64,000 bases of DNA from Lactobacillus sp. Its GTDB lineage: Bacteria; Bacillota; Bacilli; Lactobacillales; Lactobacillaceae. This document shows, one piece after another, positions 1 to 7,719 of the stretch. A program made the position numbers and the translations under genes. Location: assembly GCA_022484695.1 (NCBI GenBank), contig JAKVKU010000004.1:124001-188000 (forward strand), in the 5' to 3' direction. Every line of letters starts with the position of its first letter. The stretch's first letter is position 1. The notes under the pieces were generated by a model. The model was not told where the DNA came from, made no database searches, and saw only the letters and a list, made by a program, of their open reading frames with translations.

Positions 1-1
1 G

Positions 2-505
2 CATCAACTAGGCATTGATATGGCCCATAGTGCGCAAATCACCATTAATTTTCCCAGCAGTGTCAGTGATGCCTTGCGTTTTGATCATCCAAAAGATGGT
101 CAGGAGGGTAAATTCTCCATCGAATATGTGGTGTGGCTAACCTTAACTTATGGCGTATTACCAACGACTGCTTTTGCCAAACGGCCGGTCCCTGCAGAAT
201 TCAGCCAAGACTTGCCGAAATTTAGCCGCAATCCCATGCGGGAAATTCCCGATCCCACCACTCGACCCACTGCCTTGACCGTGTTGACAACTAATGGCAA
301 GACCTTAACCGTCCGGGTGGCTAACCCCGTGGGCTCGCCCAATAATCCGTTAAGTCAACAGGATTTACTCACCAAGCTATTGGCCCAATTACCCCCTTAC
401 GCTGGGGCAACTGTGGTAAACTTCTTCCACCAACCTATTGCCCAGCAAATTTTGGCGGATCTAGGGGTTTTATTGACGAAATTAAATAACAAAGATCTAA
501 TCTAA
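2..505 (+). CDS. MmgE/PrpD family protein, C-terminal part (cut by window edge)
   Basis: The reading frame is open from base 2, so the start lies outside the window; 167 codons remain. The visible part matches the C-terminal region of the MmgE/PrpD (2-methylcitrate dehydratase-like) family: a conserved 'HPKDGQEGKFSIEY' segment, then a hydrophobic helix, a sheet-rich stretch containing 'NPVGSPNNPLSQQDLLTKL', and a short helical end. The family includes 2-methylcitrate and cis-aconitate dehydratases, but many members have unknown substrates. A MmgE/PrpD protein (YxeQ) also belongs to the Bacillus yxe operon for S-modified cysteine use; the similar importer operon 3 kb downstream makes this a suggestive but unproven link. 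The family call is fairly safe, the substrate is unknown. Confidence 0.75.
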   Translation, partial: HQLGIDMAHSAQITINFPSSVSDALRFDHPKDGQEGKFSIEYVVWLTLTYGVLPTTAFAKRPVPAEFSQDLPKFSRNPMREIPDPTTRPTALTVLTTNGKTLTVRVANPVGSPNNPLSQQDLLTKLLAQLPPYAGATVVNFFHQPIAQQILADLGVLLTKLNNKDLI

Positions 506-524
506 GTTCACAACTGATCGATTG

Positions 525-570
525 AAAGTGGCAAGCAACAACAGGACAAACTGTTATTGCTTGCCACTTT
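525..570 (+). terminator. Rho-independent-type hairpin after the MmgE/PrpD gene
   Basis: A perfect 14-bp inverted repeat (525-538 with 557-570, AAAGTGGCAAGCAA) with an 18-nt loop lies 20 bp after the stop codon. The T-tract is weak (only TTT), so termination may be partial. Confidence 0.6.
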
Positions 571-637
571 GCGCTTATCCCGGTAAGATGAACTTATCAA
601 CAACTAATCCTGTTACAACAAAGTGAGGAGGACTGAA

Positions 638-2248
638 ATGAAATATGTTATTGTTGGCGGTATTGCCGGTGGGCCATCTTTTGCCACCCGTCTGCGCCGT
701 CTAGATGAAGATGCAGAAATCATTATTTTGGAGCGTCATTCTGCCATTTCTGTTGCCAGTTGTGCCCTGCCTTATTATTTAAGCGGGGTCGTCCCAGACC
801 GAGAGACCTTGATTGAACGGACACCGGAGATCTTAAAAGAAAAAAATAACATCGATGTCCGTTTATTTAACAACGTGACCAATATCGACCCTGACAAACG
901 GCAGTTAACGGTGCATGATACCTTAAATAACGAAACCTATACCGAGTCTTATGATGAATTACTGTTAGCCACTGGTGCCAGTCCTACTTTACCCCCAGTC
1001 AAAAATTTAGCAGAAGCCGATAATGCCTTTGTACTGCGCACCATTGATAATGCTGATGCTATCAAAGCCTTTATTGACGACAACCATCCTAAACACGTGG
1101 CTATTTTAGGCGGCGGTGCCATTGGCATCGAATTGGCGGAAAGCTTTGATACCCTGGGCCTAGCCGTCACGATTATCGAGCGCTCAAGCACCATTGCCTC
1201 CCCTTACGATGCCGAAATTGCTGAGATCGTCACCAAGGAGCTGCACAAACATAATATCGAAATTCTAACCGGTCATTCCGTTGCCAGCTTAGATAACGAT
1301 AAACATGAACTCCTATTAGACGATGGCACCAGGTTAGCGGCGGATATGATTTTCATTGGGACGGGCGTCCGGCCTAATACCGAATTGGCGGCAAAGGCTA
1401 AAATCGCCCTCACTGACGCCGGGCATATTGTGGTGAATAGCCGTTTCCAAACCAATCAACCCCATATTTATGCCATTGGGGATGCCATCGAAACCATTAA
1501 CTATATCACCGGCCTGCCAACACCTAGTGTGTTATCCAGCCCGGCCAACCGCCAGGGTCACCTGTTAGCGGATATTATGAAAAATGCGCCTTTTGAATAT
1601 CAAGGTATCATTGGCGCGGGGGTATCTAAATTCTTCGATTTAACGGTCAGTTATACCGGCTATACCGAAGCCATGCTTCAAGCCAACGGCATAACTGATT
1701 ACAAGAAGGTATTTATCACACCCTATGATCATGCCTATTTCTATCCCGGTCCTTCCCGGGTTTCTTTCAAATTACTTTTTGATGCCGAAGGTAAGATTCT
1801 CGGCGCCCAAGCGGTGGGAGAAACCGGTGTGGATAAACGCATCTCTCAAATCTCTGCAGCTATCCGGGGTCACTTGAATGTCTATGATTTACCTGACGTC
1901 GAAGTCCCTTACTCCCCACCTTATTCATCGACCCGAGATGTTATCAATATTGCTGGCTATGTGGCCATCAACCAGCTGACCCGCCAAGTAGCGACGATTA
2001 AAGCTGGCGACATTGCTGCCAATACTTTAAATACCGCTTATTTTTTAGATATCCGGGAATCTGATCGACCAGAAGCCGGCAGTATCCCAGCGACAGCCAA
2101 TATCCCGCTGTCCCAATTACGGGAGCGCATTGCGGAAATCCCCAAAGATAAGCCAGTCTACGTTACTTATCGGGCGGGTATTGGGCCTTATAATGCCTCC
2201 ACGATTTTAAAGGGTCAGGGTTATGACGTCACCTTGATCGAAGAATAG
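638..2248 (+). CDS. CoA-disulfide-reductase-like FAD/NAD(P)-dependent oxidoreductase with C-terminal rhodanese-like domain
   Basis: 536 aa. The start is ATG 638, 7 nt after an AGGAGG at 626-631; an in-frame GTG at 623 lies upstream of that RBS and is unlikely. An N-terminal FAD Rossmann motif (VIVGGIAGG, residues 4-12) is followed by 'SVASCALPYY' near residue 42, which carries the single redox cysteine typical of CoA-disulfide reductases and NADH peroxidases. A second NAD(P) Rossmann motif (LGGGAIGIELAE) and the FAD motif 'YAIGDAIE' follow. The last 90 residues form a rhodanese-like fold, but where the active Cys should be the loop reads 'VYVTYRAGIG', so sulfur transfer activity is probably lost. 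Likely role: NAD(P)H-dependent reduction of a disulfide, persulfide or peroxide. Monocistronic between two terminators. Confidence 0.85.
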   Translation: MKYVIVGGIAGGPSFATRLRRLDEDAEIIILERHSAISVASCALPYYLSGVVPDRETLIERTPEILKEKNNIDVRLFNNVTNIDPDKRQLTVHDTLNNETYTESYDELLLATGASPTLPPVKNLAEADNAFVLRTIDNADAIKAFIDDNHPKHVAILGGGAIGIELAESFDTLGLAVTIIERSSTIASPYDAEIAEIVTKELHKHNIEILTGHSVASLDNDKHELLLDDGTRLAADMIFIGTGVRPNTELAAKAKIALTDAGHIVVNSRFQTNQPHIYAIGDAIETINYITGLPTPSVLSSPANRQGHLLADIMKNAPFEYQGIIGAGVSKFFDLTVSYTGYTEAMLQANGITDYKKVFITPYDHAYFYPGPSRVSFKLLFDAEGKILGAQAVGETGVDKRISQISAAIRGHLNVYDLPDVEVPYSPPYSSTRDVINIAGYVAINQLTRQVATIKAGDIAANTLNTAYFLDIRESDRPEAGSIPATANIPLSQLRERIAEIPKDKPVYVTYRAGIGPYNASTILKGQGYDVTLIEE

Positions 2249-2256
2249 CCAACACC

Positions 2257-2303
2257 AAAAAATGCCGATTTTAGAAAATTTATTCTAAAATCGGCATTTT
2301 TTT
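2257..2303. terminator. Bidirectional terminator between the flavoprotein and pepT
   Basis: AAAAAATGCCGATTTTAGA pairs with TCTAAAATCGGCATTTTTT around an 8-nt loop. A-tract and T-tract flank both sides, so it can serve both converging genes (ends 2248 and 2302). Confidence 0.9.
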
Positions 2304-3561
2304 ATGCTTTTCGACGTTGCAAGGCGTGGGTCTTGCTGATTTCGATGACCGTTTCCGCTACTTTAGCCATGGCCTCTAAGGTCACAAATTCATAGGGTCC
2401 ATGGAAATTTTCACCACCATTGAATAAGTTGGGTGTGGGCATCCCTTGATAGGTGATTTTAGAGCCATCAGTCCCGCCCCTAAACGGTCGAATAAAGGGC
2501 TCAATCCCTAACTGACGCAGCGCCGTCTTGGCCAAGTCAATGGGATAAGGATCTTTTTTAATAATGTCGGCCATGTTGTAATATTGGTCGGTCATGGTCA
2601 TGGTGATTCTGGGTTCGGCGTAGGTTTGATTTAAATTTGCCACGATATCAGTTAACCGTTGCTTGCGTTTTAAAAAGTTAGCATGATCAAAGTCCCGGAC
2701 AATGTAAGTCAGTTGGGCATGATCAATATTGCCTTTAAAGCTTAATAATAGATAAAAGCCTTCATAATCGCTCACATCTTCAGCCCGCTGATTTTGGGGA
2801 ACAGCTCGGTCAATGGCTTCGCCAATGCTAATGGCATTGACCAGCTGCCCCTTGGCATTCCCCGGATGGACACTCGTGCCCTGGATGTCGATCACCGCCT
2901 GAGCGGCATTAAAAGTCTCGTACTCAATTTCCCCCACCAAACCGTTATCCAAGGTATAGGCAAATTCACTGGCAAAATCGGCCACGTCAAAACGGTCGGC
3001 ACCCCGACCAATTTCTTCATCTGGCCCAAAGGCAATTTTGATGGGGCCATGTTTGACTTCCGGATGGGCCAACAAGTAGCGCACCGCGGCAATAATGGCC
3101 GCAATTCCGGTCTTATCATCAACCCCCAATAAAGTGGTACCATCGGTGGTAATTAGAGTTTGACCCAGGTAATGTTTCAAATTGGGAAACTGTTGGACGG
3201 TTAACGCCAACCCATTTTGAAAGTGAATGTCACTGCCGTCATAATCGTGATGAATTTGGGGTTGGACATTGTCAGCGGCATAGTCAGCCGTATCTAAGTG
3301 AGCAATAAAGCCGATGCTGGTCACCGACTCAGTGAGATTACTGGGCAGTAGCGCCGTTAAATAACCATTAGCCGGATTCAGTTTAATTTCTGCGACCCCA
3401 CCTAAATCCTGCAGTTGTTTGGCCAGTAATTGGGCCAACTTGGTTTGCCCGGGAGTAGTGGGCACCCGATCCATTGGAGCAGTTTCATCAGAGCGGGTAT
3501 TGACCTTGGCATAGGTTACAAAGTCTTTTAGTAATGCCTGCTCATCAATTTCATACGACAC
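2302..3561 (-). CDS. pepT: Peptidase T (M20B tripeptide aminopeptidase)
   Basis: 419 aa. Cytosolic dizinc aminopeptidase that removes the N-terminal residue of tripeptides. Start chosen as GTG 3561, 6 nt after GGAGGG (3568-3573); a longer frame reaching 3639 has no RBS. Metal and catalytic motifs are in order: 'IGFIAHLDTADY' (His, catalytic Asp), 'TTLLGVDDKTGIA' (bridging Asp), 'GPDEEIGRGADRFD' (catalytic Glu and zinc Glu), and the C-terminal 'NGGENFHGPYEF' (zinc His). 'RGGTDGSK' is the PepT dimer/substrate motif. The length fits the family (about 410 aa). A terminator separates it from the upstream deacylase, so it is probably transcribed on its own. Confidence 0.95.
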   Translation of the reverse strand: MSYEIDEQALLKDFVTYAKVNTRSDETAPMDRVPTTPGQTKLAQLLAKQLQDLGGVAEIKLNPANGYLTALLPSNLTESVTSIGFIAHLDTADYAADNVQPQIHHDYDGSDIHFQNGLALTVQQFPNLKHYLGQTLITTDGTTLLGVDDKTGIAAIIAAVRYLLAHPEVKHGPIKIAFGPDEEIGRGADRFDVADFASEFAYTLDNGLVGEIEYETFNAAQAVIDIQGTSVHPGNAKGQLVNAISIGEAIDRAVPQNQRAEDVSDYEGFYLLLSFKGNIDHAQLTYIVRDFDHANFLKRKQRLTDIVANLNQTYAEPRITMTMTDQYYNMADIIKKDPYPIDLAKTALRQLGIEPFIRPFRGGTDGSKITYQGMPTPNLFNGGENFHGPYEFVTLEAMAKVAETVIEISKTHALQRRKA

Positions 3562-3608
3562 AATAATCCCTCCGATATCAAATATAAGTTTTTTTCTTAG
3601 ATGTAATG

Positions 3609-3652
3609 AAAAATAAGGTCTGCCCAAAATTTGCGGCAAACCTTATTTTTTA
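3609..3652 (-). terminator. Terminator of the GST-ABC-GNAT-deacylase operon
   Basis: AATAAGGTxTGCC pairs with GGCAxACCTTATT on either side of a short loop, with T-runs on both sides. It overlaps the deacylase stop codon and precedes pepT. Confidence 0.75.
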
Positions 3653-4840
3653 TGGCTGAACTTTAACTTTCGAGTCCGCCGACACTTTGGTTTCGTTCAA
3701 ATACGTACTGAACAAGCGTTGATAGAGGTCCACAAAATCCAAATACATCTGTTTATCAATATACTCGTTCACCTTGTGGGCCGTATCATTGCCGGGGCCA
3801 AAAATAATGACCGGGAAACCATCTGCTTTGTCGATCAAAAACTTCGATGCATCGGTCCCATAGGACTTGGCAGTGGCATCAATTTGATGGGTGCTGTAAT
3901 CTTGGCCTATGGTCGTTGCCAAATCCACTAGTCGGGAGTCCTTAGCTCCAGCTACAGGGGCTAAATTCATGGTGACATCTAAGGTAATATTAGCACCCTT
4001 GGCATTTTCTTGATCAATGATCGTTTGCAATGCCTGGACAACGGCGTGATTATCAAATTCCGGAATAGTCCGAACATTAACTTCAGCTGTGGCCAGTCCG
4101 GGGATGGTATTGACTTGATCACCCCCATGAAAAACCGTGGGATTGAAAATAACCTTCCCCAAGGTTTCATTTTCAACTTGTAAATTATCAAAGAAAGTAT
4201 TGGCTTGATTTAATACGACAAATAATGGATTTAGCGCATTGTAGCCCGCCTCCGGAGTGGAACTGTGGGCCGCTTCTCCATGGGAGGTCAAGGTGATGTT
4301 CACTGGTCCCTTATGGGCATAAACAATGTTGTACCCCGTGGGCTCGCCGATAATTAAGGCATCAACATCTTCAAAATACCCCTGGGCCTGAAGTTGTTCT
4401 GCCCCGGGTTCGCCAACTTCTTCGCCAACCGTTGCTAAAAAGCGTAACGTGCCCTGCTTCAAGGTTTTAGCCACCTTGATCTCGATCAGGGCAATGGCCA
4501 TGGCAGCCAGGCCGGACTTCATATCTTCTGAACCCCGACCATACAAGCGGCCGTCTTTTTCGGTGAGTTTAAAGGGATCCCCGCTGAGCCAATCCTTGAC
4601 GTCGCCAGGGGATACCACATCTAGATGCCCAGAAATGCCTAACACGGGGTGCCCAGAACCAATTTCGGCCACAAGATTGGCCCGATTCTCGGCAAATTGA
4701 ACGACTTCAGATGCAATGCCATATTGGGACAATAAATTCTCTAAGTAGTCGGCCACTAGTTGTTCTGAGCCATTCACAGAAGGAATAGCCACTAAATCTG
4801 ATAAAATTTTCAAACGTGCTGCTTCATTTAATTGCGTCAT
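3650..4840 (-). CDS. M20 family ArgE/DapE-type N-acyl amino acid deacylase
   Basis: 396 aa; RBS GGAGG 11 nt before ATG. Dizinc M20A hydrolase of the ArgE/DapE type: 'LGISGHLDVVSPGD' (zinc His and catalytic Asp), 'GRGSEDMKSGLA' (bridging Asp), 'ATVGEEVGEPGA' (catalytic Glu-Glu), 'IIGEPTGYNIVYAHKG', dimerisation lid 'AAHSSTPEAGYNA', and 'GPGNDTAHKVNEYI' (C-terminal zinc His). It is closely similar in layout to the deacylase at 38115-39263. It is the last gene of the operon that starts with the GST at 8791 and directly follows an acetyltransferase. In the analogous Bacillus sulfur operons an acetylase and a deacetylase bracket cleavage of S-modified cysteine; removal of an N-acetyl group is therefore the inferred step here. 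The exact substrate cannot be read from sequence. Confidence 0.85.
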   Translation of the reverse strand: MTQLNEAARLKILSDLVAIPSVNGSEQLVADYLENLLSQYGIASEVVQFAENRANLVAEIGSGHPVLGISGHLDVVSPGDVKDWLSGDPFKLTEKDGRLYGRGSEDMKSGLAAMAIALIEIKVAKTLKQGTLRFLATVGEEVGEPGAEQLQAQGYFEDVDALIIGEPTGYNIVYAHKGPVNITLTSHGEAAHSSTPEAGYNALNPLFVVLNQANTFFDNLQVENETLGKVIFNPTVFHGGDQVNTIPGLATAEVNVRTIPEFDNHAVVQALQTIIDQENAKGANITLDVTMNLAPVAGAKDSRLVDLATTIGQDYSTHQIDATAKSYGTDASKFLIDKADGFPVIIFGPGNDTAHKVNEYIDKQMYLDFVDLYQRLFSTYLNETKVSADSKVKVQP

Positions 4841-4868
4841 TCATTTGGCCTCCAACTTATTTTAAAAA

Positions 4869-5330
4869 TCAGCCAACTTCCCGTTGGTCAAGGGACTTGA
4901 ACTGTTTTGCCATATACACGATGGGAAAATCAGTGTCTTCATATTTAATGTCATAATTGGGCGTATAACCTAGTTTTTCATAAAATCCCACCGCGGTATC
5001 CACGCTGGTGATCACCGCTTTTGTAAAGCCCTTATCTTCAAGCCAGTCTTCGGCCGCACTGATCAATTCCCGGCCAAAGCCTTGATGCTGATATTGGTCT
5101 AAAATGGCCACCCGTTCAATTTTGCCGTAGTCTTGATGTTCAAAATTCACTCGACAAGTTCCAATAGGGTCGTCGCCTTGAGCCAAGAGAATATAATGAT
5201 ATTTTTCGTTAAAGTCTTCATCAAACTCCATGCGATGATCGACGGCATGGCCATGGATCTTCGTTTGGCGTCGAATATAATACACATCGGCTAACTGCCA
5301 AACCTCACTCACCCGGTAGGCTGTTGTCAT
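4869..5330 (-). CDS. GNAT family N-acetyltransferase
   Basis: 153 aa. Start set at ATG 5330, 6 nt after GAGGTG; that GAGGTG contains an in-frame GTG (5339) that is more likely part of the RBS. GNAT fold: motif A with the acetyl-CoA loop 'QYQHQGFGRELISAAE' (Q-x-x-G-x-G variant), preceded by strand 'GKIERVAIL', and motif B 'VDTAVGFYEKLGY'. Transfers acetyl from acetyl-CoA to a small-molecule amine. It lies between the ABC ATPase (22 bp) and the deacylase (28 bp), the order seen for SnaA/SnaB acetylases in Bacillus operons for S-alkyl cysteine use. Acetylation of an imported S-modified cysteine is an inference from context. Confidence 0.8.
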   Translation of the reverse strand: MTTAYRVSEVWQLADVYYIRRQTKIHGHAVDHRMEFDEDFNEKYHYILLAQGDDPIGTCRVNFEHQDYGKIERVAILDQYQHQGFGRELISAAEDWLEDKGFTKAVITSVDTAVGFYEKLGYTPNYDIKYEDTDFPIVYMAKQFKSLDQREVG

Positions 5331-5351
5331 TTTTTTCACCTCAATTTGCTA

Positions 5352-6107
5352 TTAACTGGTCAATGCTTGTCGTTGATAACGTTGTAAGAATTGCTTCGTC
5401 CGTTCTTTTTTAGGGGTCGTGAAAATTTCCGTGGGGGTGCCTTGTTCCACAATGCCACCCACATCAAAAACAACGATTCTAGTAGCGACATCCCGGATAA
5501 ACGATAACTCGTGGGAAATGATGATCACGGTGAGATTCTTTTGGGTCTCCACAACTTGTTGAATCGTGGTCAACACCTCATCCACTAGCTCCGTGTCTAG
5601 TGCTGACGTGGGCTCGTCCAGTAACAAAATATTCGGCTGCATGGCTAGGCTGCGAGCAATTCCCACCCGTTGTTTTTGCCCGCCGGATAGTTGTTGGGGA
5701 TAGTAATCAATGCGATCCGTCAATCCCACCGCTTCAATTTGGGCCCGGGCGATGGTCTCAGCTTCAGCCTTACTGCGCTTTTGGACAGTGATCAAGCCTT
5801 CGGTGACATTGCCCAGGACCGTTTTTTGCCGAAATAAATTAAACTGTTGAAAAACCATGCTGGTTTCTTGGCGAAATTTAATTTTATCCCGGTCAGAAAT
5901 CTTGGGAGCCACAAATTTTTGGTCATTGATTTGAATGCTCCCAGCATCTGGCGTCTCCAGTAAATTCAAGCACCGCAGTAACGTGGACTTGCCCGCCCCG
6001 GAAGGTCCGATGATTCCCACCACTTCACCGGTATCAATTTGTAAATTCAAATCTTCAAATACGGTTTGGTGATTGAACTGCTTCGTGAGATGTTGAATGT
6101 TGATCAT
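5352..6107 (-). CDS. Polar amino acid ABC transporter, ATP-binding protein
   Basis: 251 aa; GGAGG 9 nt before ATG. Complete ABC ATPase: Walker A 'GPSGAGKSTL' (residues 34-43), Q-loop in 'SMVFQQFNLF', signature 'LSGGQKQRVGIARSLA', Walker B 'ILLLDEPTSALD', switch His in 'VIIISHELSF'. The sequence is of the HisP/GlnQ/TcyN class that works with family-3 substrate-binding proteins. It overlaps the 3' end of the permease gene by 53 bp in a different frame, indicating tight coupling of translation. The partners are the permease at 6055 and the binding protein at 6895. Confidence 0.92.
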   Translation of the reverse strand: MINIQHLTKQFNHQTVFEDLNLQIDTGEVVGIIGPSGAGKSTLLRCLNLLETPDAGSIQINDQKFVAPKISDRDKIKFRQETSMVFQQFNLFRQKTVLGNVTEGLITVQKRSKAEAETIARAQIEAVGLTDRIDYYPQQLSGGQKQRVGIARSLAMQPNILLLDEPTSALDTELVDEVLTTIQQVVETQKNLTVIIISHELSFIRDVATRIVVFDVGGIVEQGTPTEIFTTPKKERTKQFLQRYQRQALTS

Positions 6108-6879
6108 GAACTGGTGCCTCCAATCTTTGACTAAACCAAAAACGGCGGGTACTGGCTGGTGCCACCACTTGGGTTGCTTTTTGGAAAATCGTTAACCGTT
6201 TTTCTAATAGTTTCAAAATCTGTTCGGTGATAATGGTCATGATCCAATAAATAATGGCCAAAGAAAGATATACTTCAAAATAACGGTAGTTGCTGCCAGC
6301 CAAGATTTGGCCTTGGGCGGTCATATCCACCACCGAGGCCACAAAGGCTAGCGATGTATTCTTCATTAAACCAATGAAAGCATTCCCCAAAGTTGGCAGA
6401 GCGACCACGGTGGCGTTAGGAATGGTGACTCGTTTTAAAACTTGCCATTTGGTCATGCCTAAGGACTGGGCGGCTTCAATTTCGCCCCGATCTACAGATA
6501 ATAAAGCGGCCCGGATATTTTCCGAGTTGTAAGCTGCCTCATTTAGGGAAAAAGCAATCAAGACGAACAGTAGCGCTGGCACAGCATTCACATTAAAATT
6601 GGTATGGTTATAATAATTGATATATTTCAATAAAATTGGCACAGCATAATAGGAAATATACAGCTGCACCAGTAAGGGTGTCCCCCGAATGAAGGACACA
6701 AATACGGCAGAAACTTGTGATAATACGGGAATTTTGTTGATTTTGATCACAGCTAACAGCAAGCCCAGTATTAATCCAAAAATCATGGCGAAAAATGTAA
6801 TTTCTAAGGTGACTGGCAATGCCTTAAGTAATCTAGGAATATTCGTGAAAATCAGTGGGAAATCAATGAGTTTTGGCAT
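6055..6879 (-). CDS. Polar amino acid ABC transporter, permease (HisM/GlnP family)
   Basis: 274 aa; GAGGAG RBS. N-terminal region 'LPVTLEITFFAMIFGLILG' starts the first membrane helix; about five helices in total. The EAA loop that docks the ATPase is 'EIEAAQSLGMTKWQVLKRVTIPNA'-like (EAAQSLGMTKWQ visible). 'SFIRGTPLLVQL' is the signature of the cystine/glutamine/histidine type permeases. A charged 40-residue C-terminal tail beyond the usual end overlaps the ATPase gene. One permease gene only, so a homodimeric channel is expected. Confidence 0.92.
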   Translation of the reverse strand: MPKLIDFPLIFTNIPRLLKALPVTLEITFFAMIFGLILGLLLAVIKINKIPVLSQVSAVFVSFIRGTPLLVQLYISYYAVPILLKYINYYNHTNFNVNAVPALLFVLIAFSLNEAAYNSENIRAALLSVDRGEIEAAQSLGMTKWQVLKRVTIPNATVVALPTLGNAFIGLMKNTSLAFVASVVDMTAQGQILAGSNYRYFEVYLSLAIIYWIMTIITEQILKLLEKRLTIFQKATQVVAPASTRRFWFSQRLEAPVHDQHSTSHEAVQSPNRI

Positions 6880-6894
6880 GAGCGCAACTCCTCT

Positions 6895-7719
6895 TTATTT
6901 TGGAACATAGTTACCATTAAAGTATTTCTGACTCAACTTAGCAGCGGTTCCATCACTTTGAATCTTCGTGATGCCTTTATTGATGGCCGCCAAAATCTTT
7001 TTGCCTTCAGGGGTCTTTTCTACCAATAAGTAGCTATAAGGAATTGACGCAGAAATCTTTTTTGTATCCTTAGAATCTAGCCCAATGGCTTTGATTTTAT
7101 CCAAGTGATAAGTCTTTTGATAATTCTCGTAGAGTACTCTATCGATCAAGACATAATCATATTTGCCATCTTGAACATCTTGCAAGGTTTTAGCAGCATC
7201 TTCATTGGAATACGTTATTTTAGAAGGCTTCTTGGAAACCTTATTGAATTTTTCCACAGCAGTAGTGAAGTTTACCCCAGGGGTGCCGATGGTGGTTTTA
7301 CCGGCAATATCATCAAACTTTTTAATCGATTTATTGTCTTTTAATACCACGAGTACATCTCTATCTCGAAAAACTGGCTTGGAGTAATAATACTTCTCCC
7401 GACGTTGGGGATTGCTGGCAAAATTATTAGCCGCCACTTGAATCCGACCTGAGTCTATACTGGTTAGAAGTGACGTGATTTCCATTTTTTGGAAAGTGAA
7501 TTTATATTCAGGAACCACTTTGTCAATGGCCCGGACCGTATCCACATCATAACCGACTAATTTATTATTATCGTCCACATAGGTAAAGGGTTTTGGCCCC
7601 CCAGAAGTTCCCACTGAGACTGTTGTGGCAGCTTGCGCCGCTTGCGGATTGGTGAGAATGACAGCACCGATACCGAATGCCAGAACTGCCCCCAAGAATA
7701 GTTTGCCTGTTTTAAACAT
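6895..7719 (-). CDS. Polar amino acid ABC transporter, substrate-binding protein (family 3), no lipobox
   Basis: 274 aa. Start at ATG 7719, after AGGAGGT; an upstream in-frame ATG at 7743 lies before this RBS, inside the GST gene. An N-terminal signal sequence (about residues 1-31) ends in 'PQAAQA', fitting signal peptidase I, with no cysteine for lipid attachment. The mature domain has the family-3 pattern: 'KPFTYVDDNNKLVGYDVD' near the start, 'AANNFASNPQRREKYYYS' and 'TTIGTPGVNFTTAVE'. The start overlaps the GST stop by 8 bp. Cystine- or S-modified-cysteine binding is suggested by operon context and leader peptide, not by a recognised specificity residue. Export without lipid anchoring is odd for a Gram-positive importer. 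Confidence 0.88.
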   Translation of the reverse strand: MFKTGKLFLGAVLAFGIGAVILTNPQAAQAATTVSVGTSGGPKPFTYVDDNNKLVGYDVDTVRAIDKVVPEYKFTFQKMEITSLLTSIDSGRIQVAANNFASNPQRREKYYYSKPVFRDRDVLVVLKDNKSIKKFDDIAGKTTIGTPGVNFTTAVEKFNKVSKKPSKITYSNEDAAKTLQDVQDGKYDYVLIDRVLYENYQKTYHLDKIKAIGLDSKDTKKISASIPYSYLLVEKTPEGKKILAAINKGITKIQSDGTAAKLSQKYFNGNYVPK

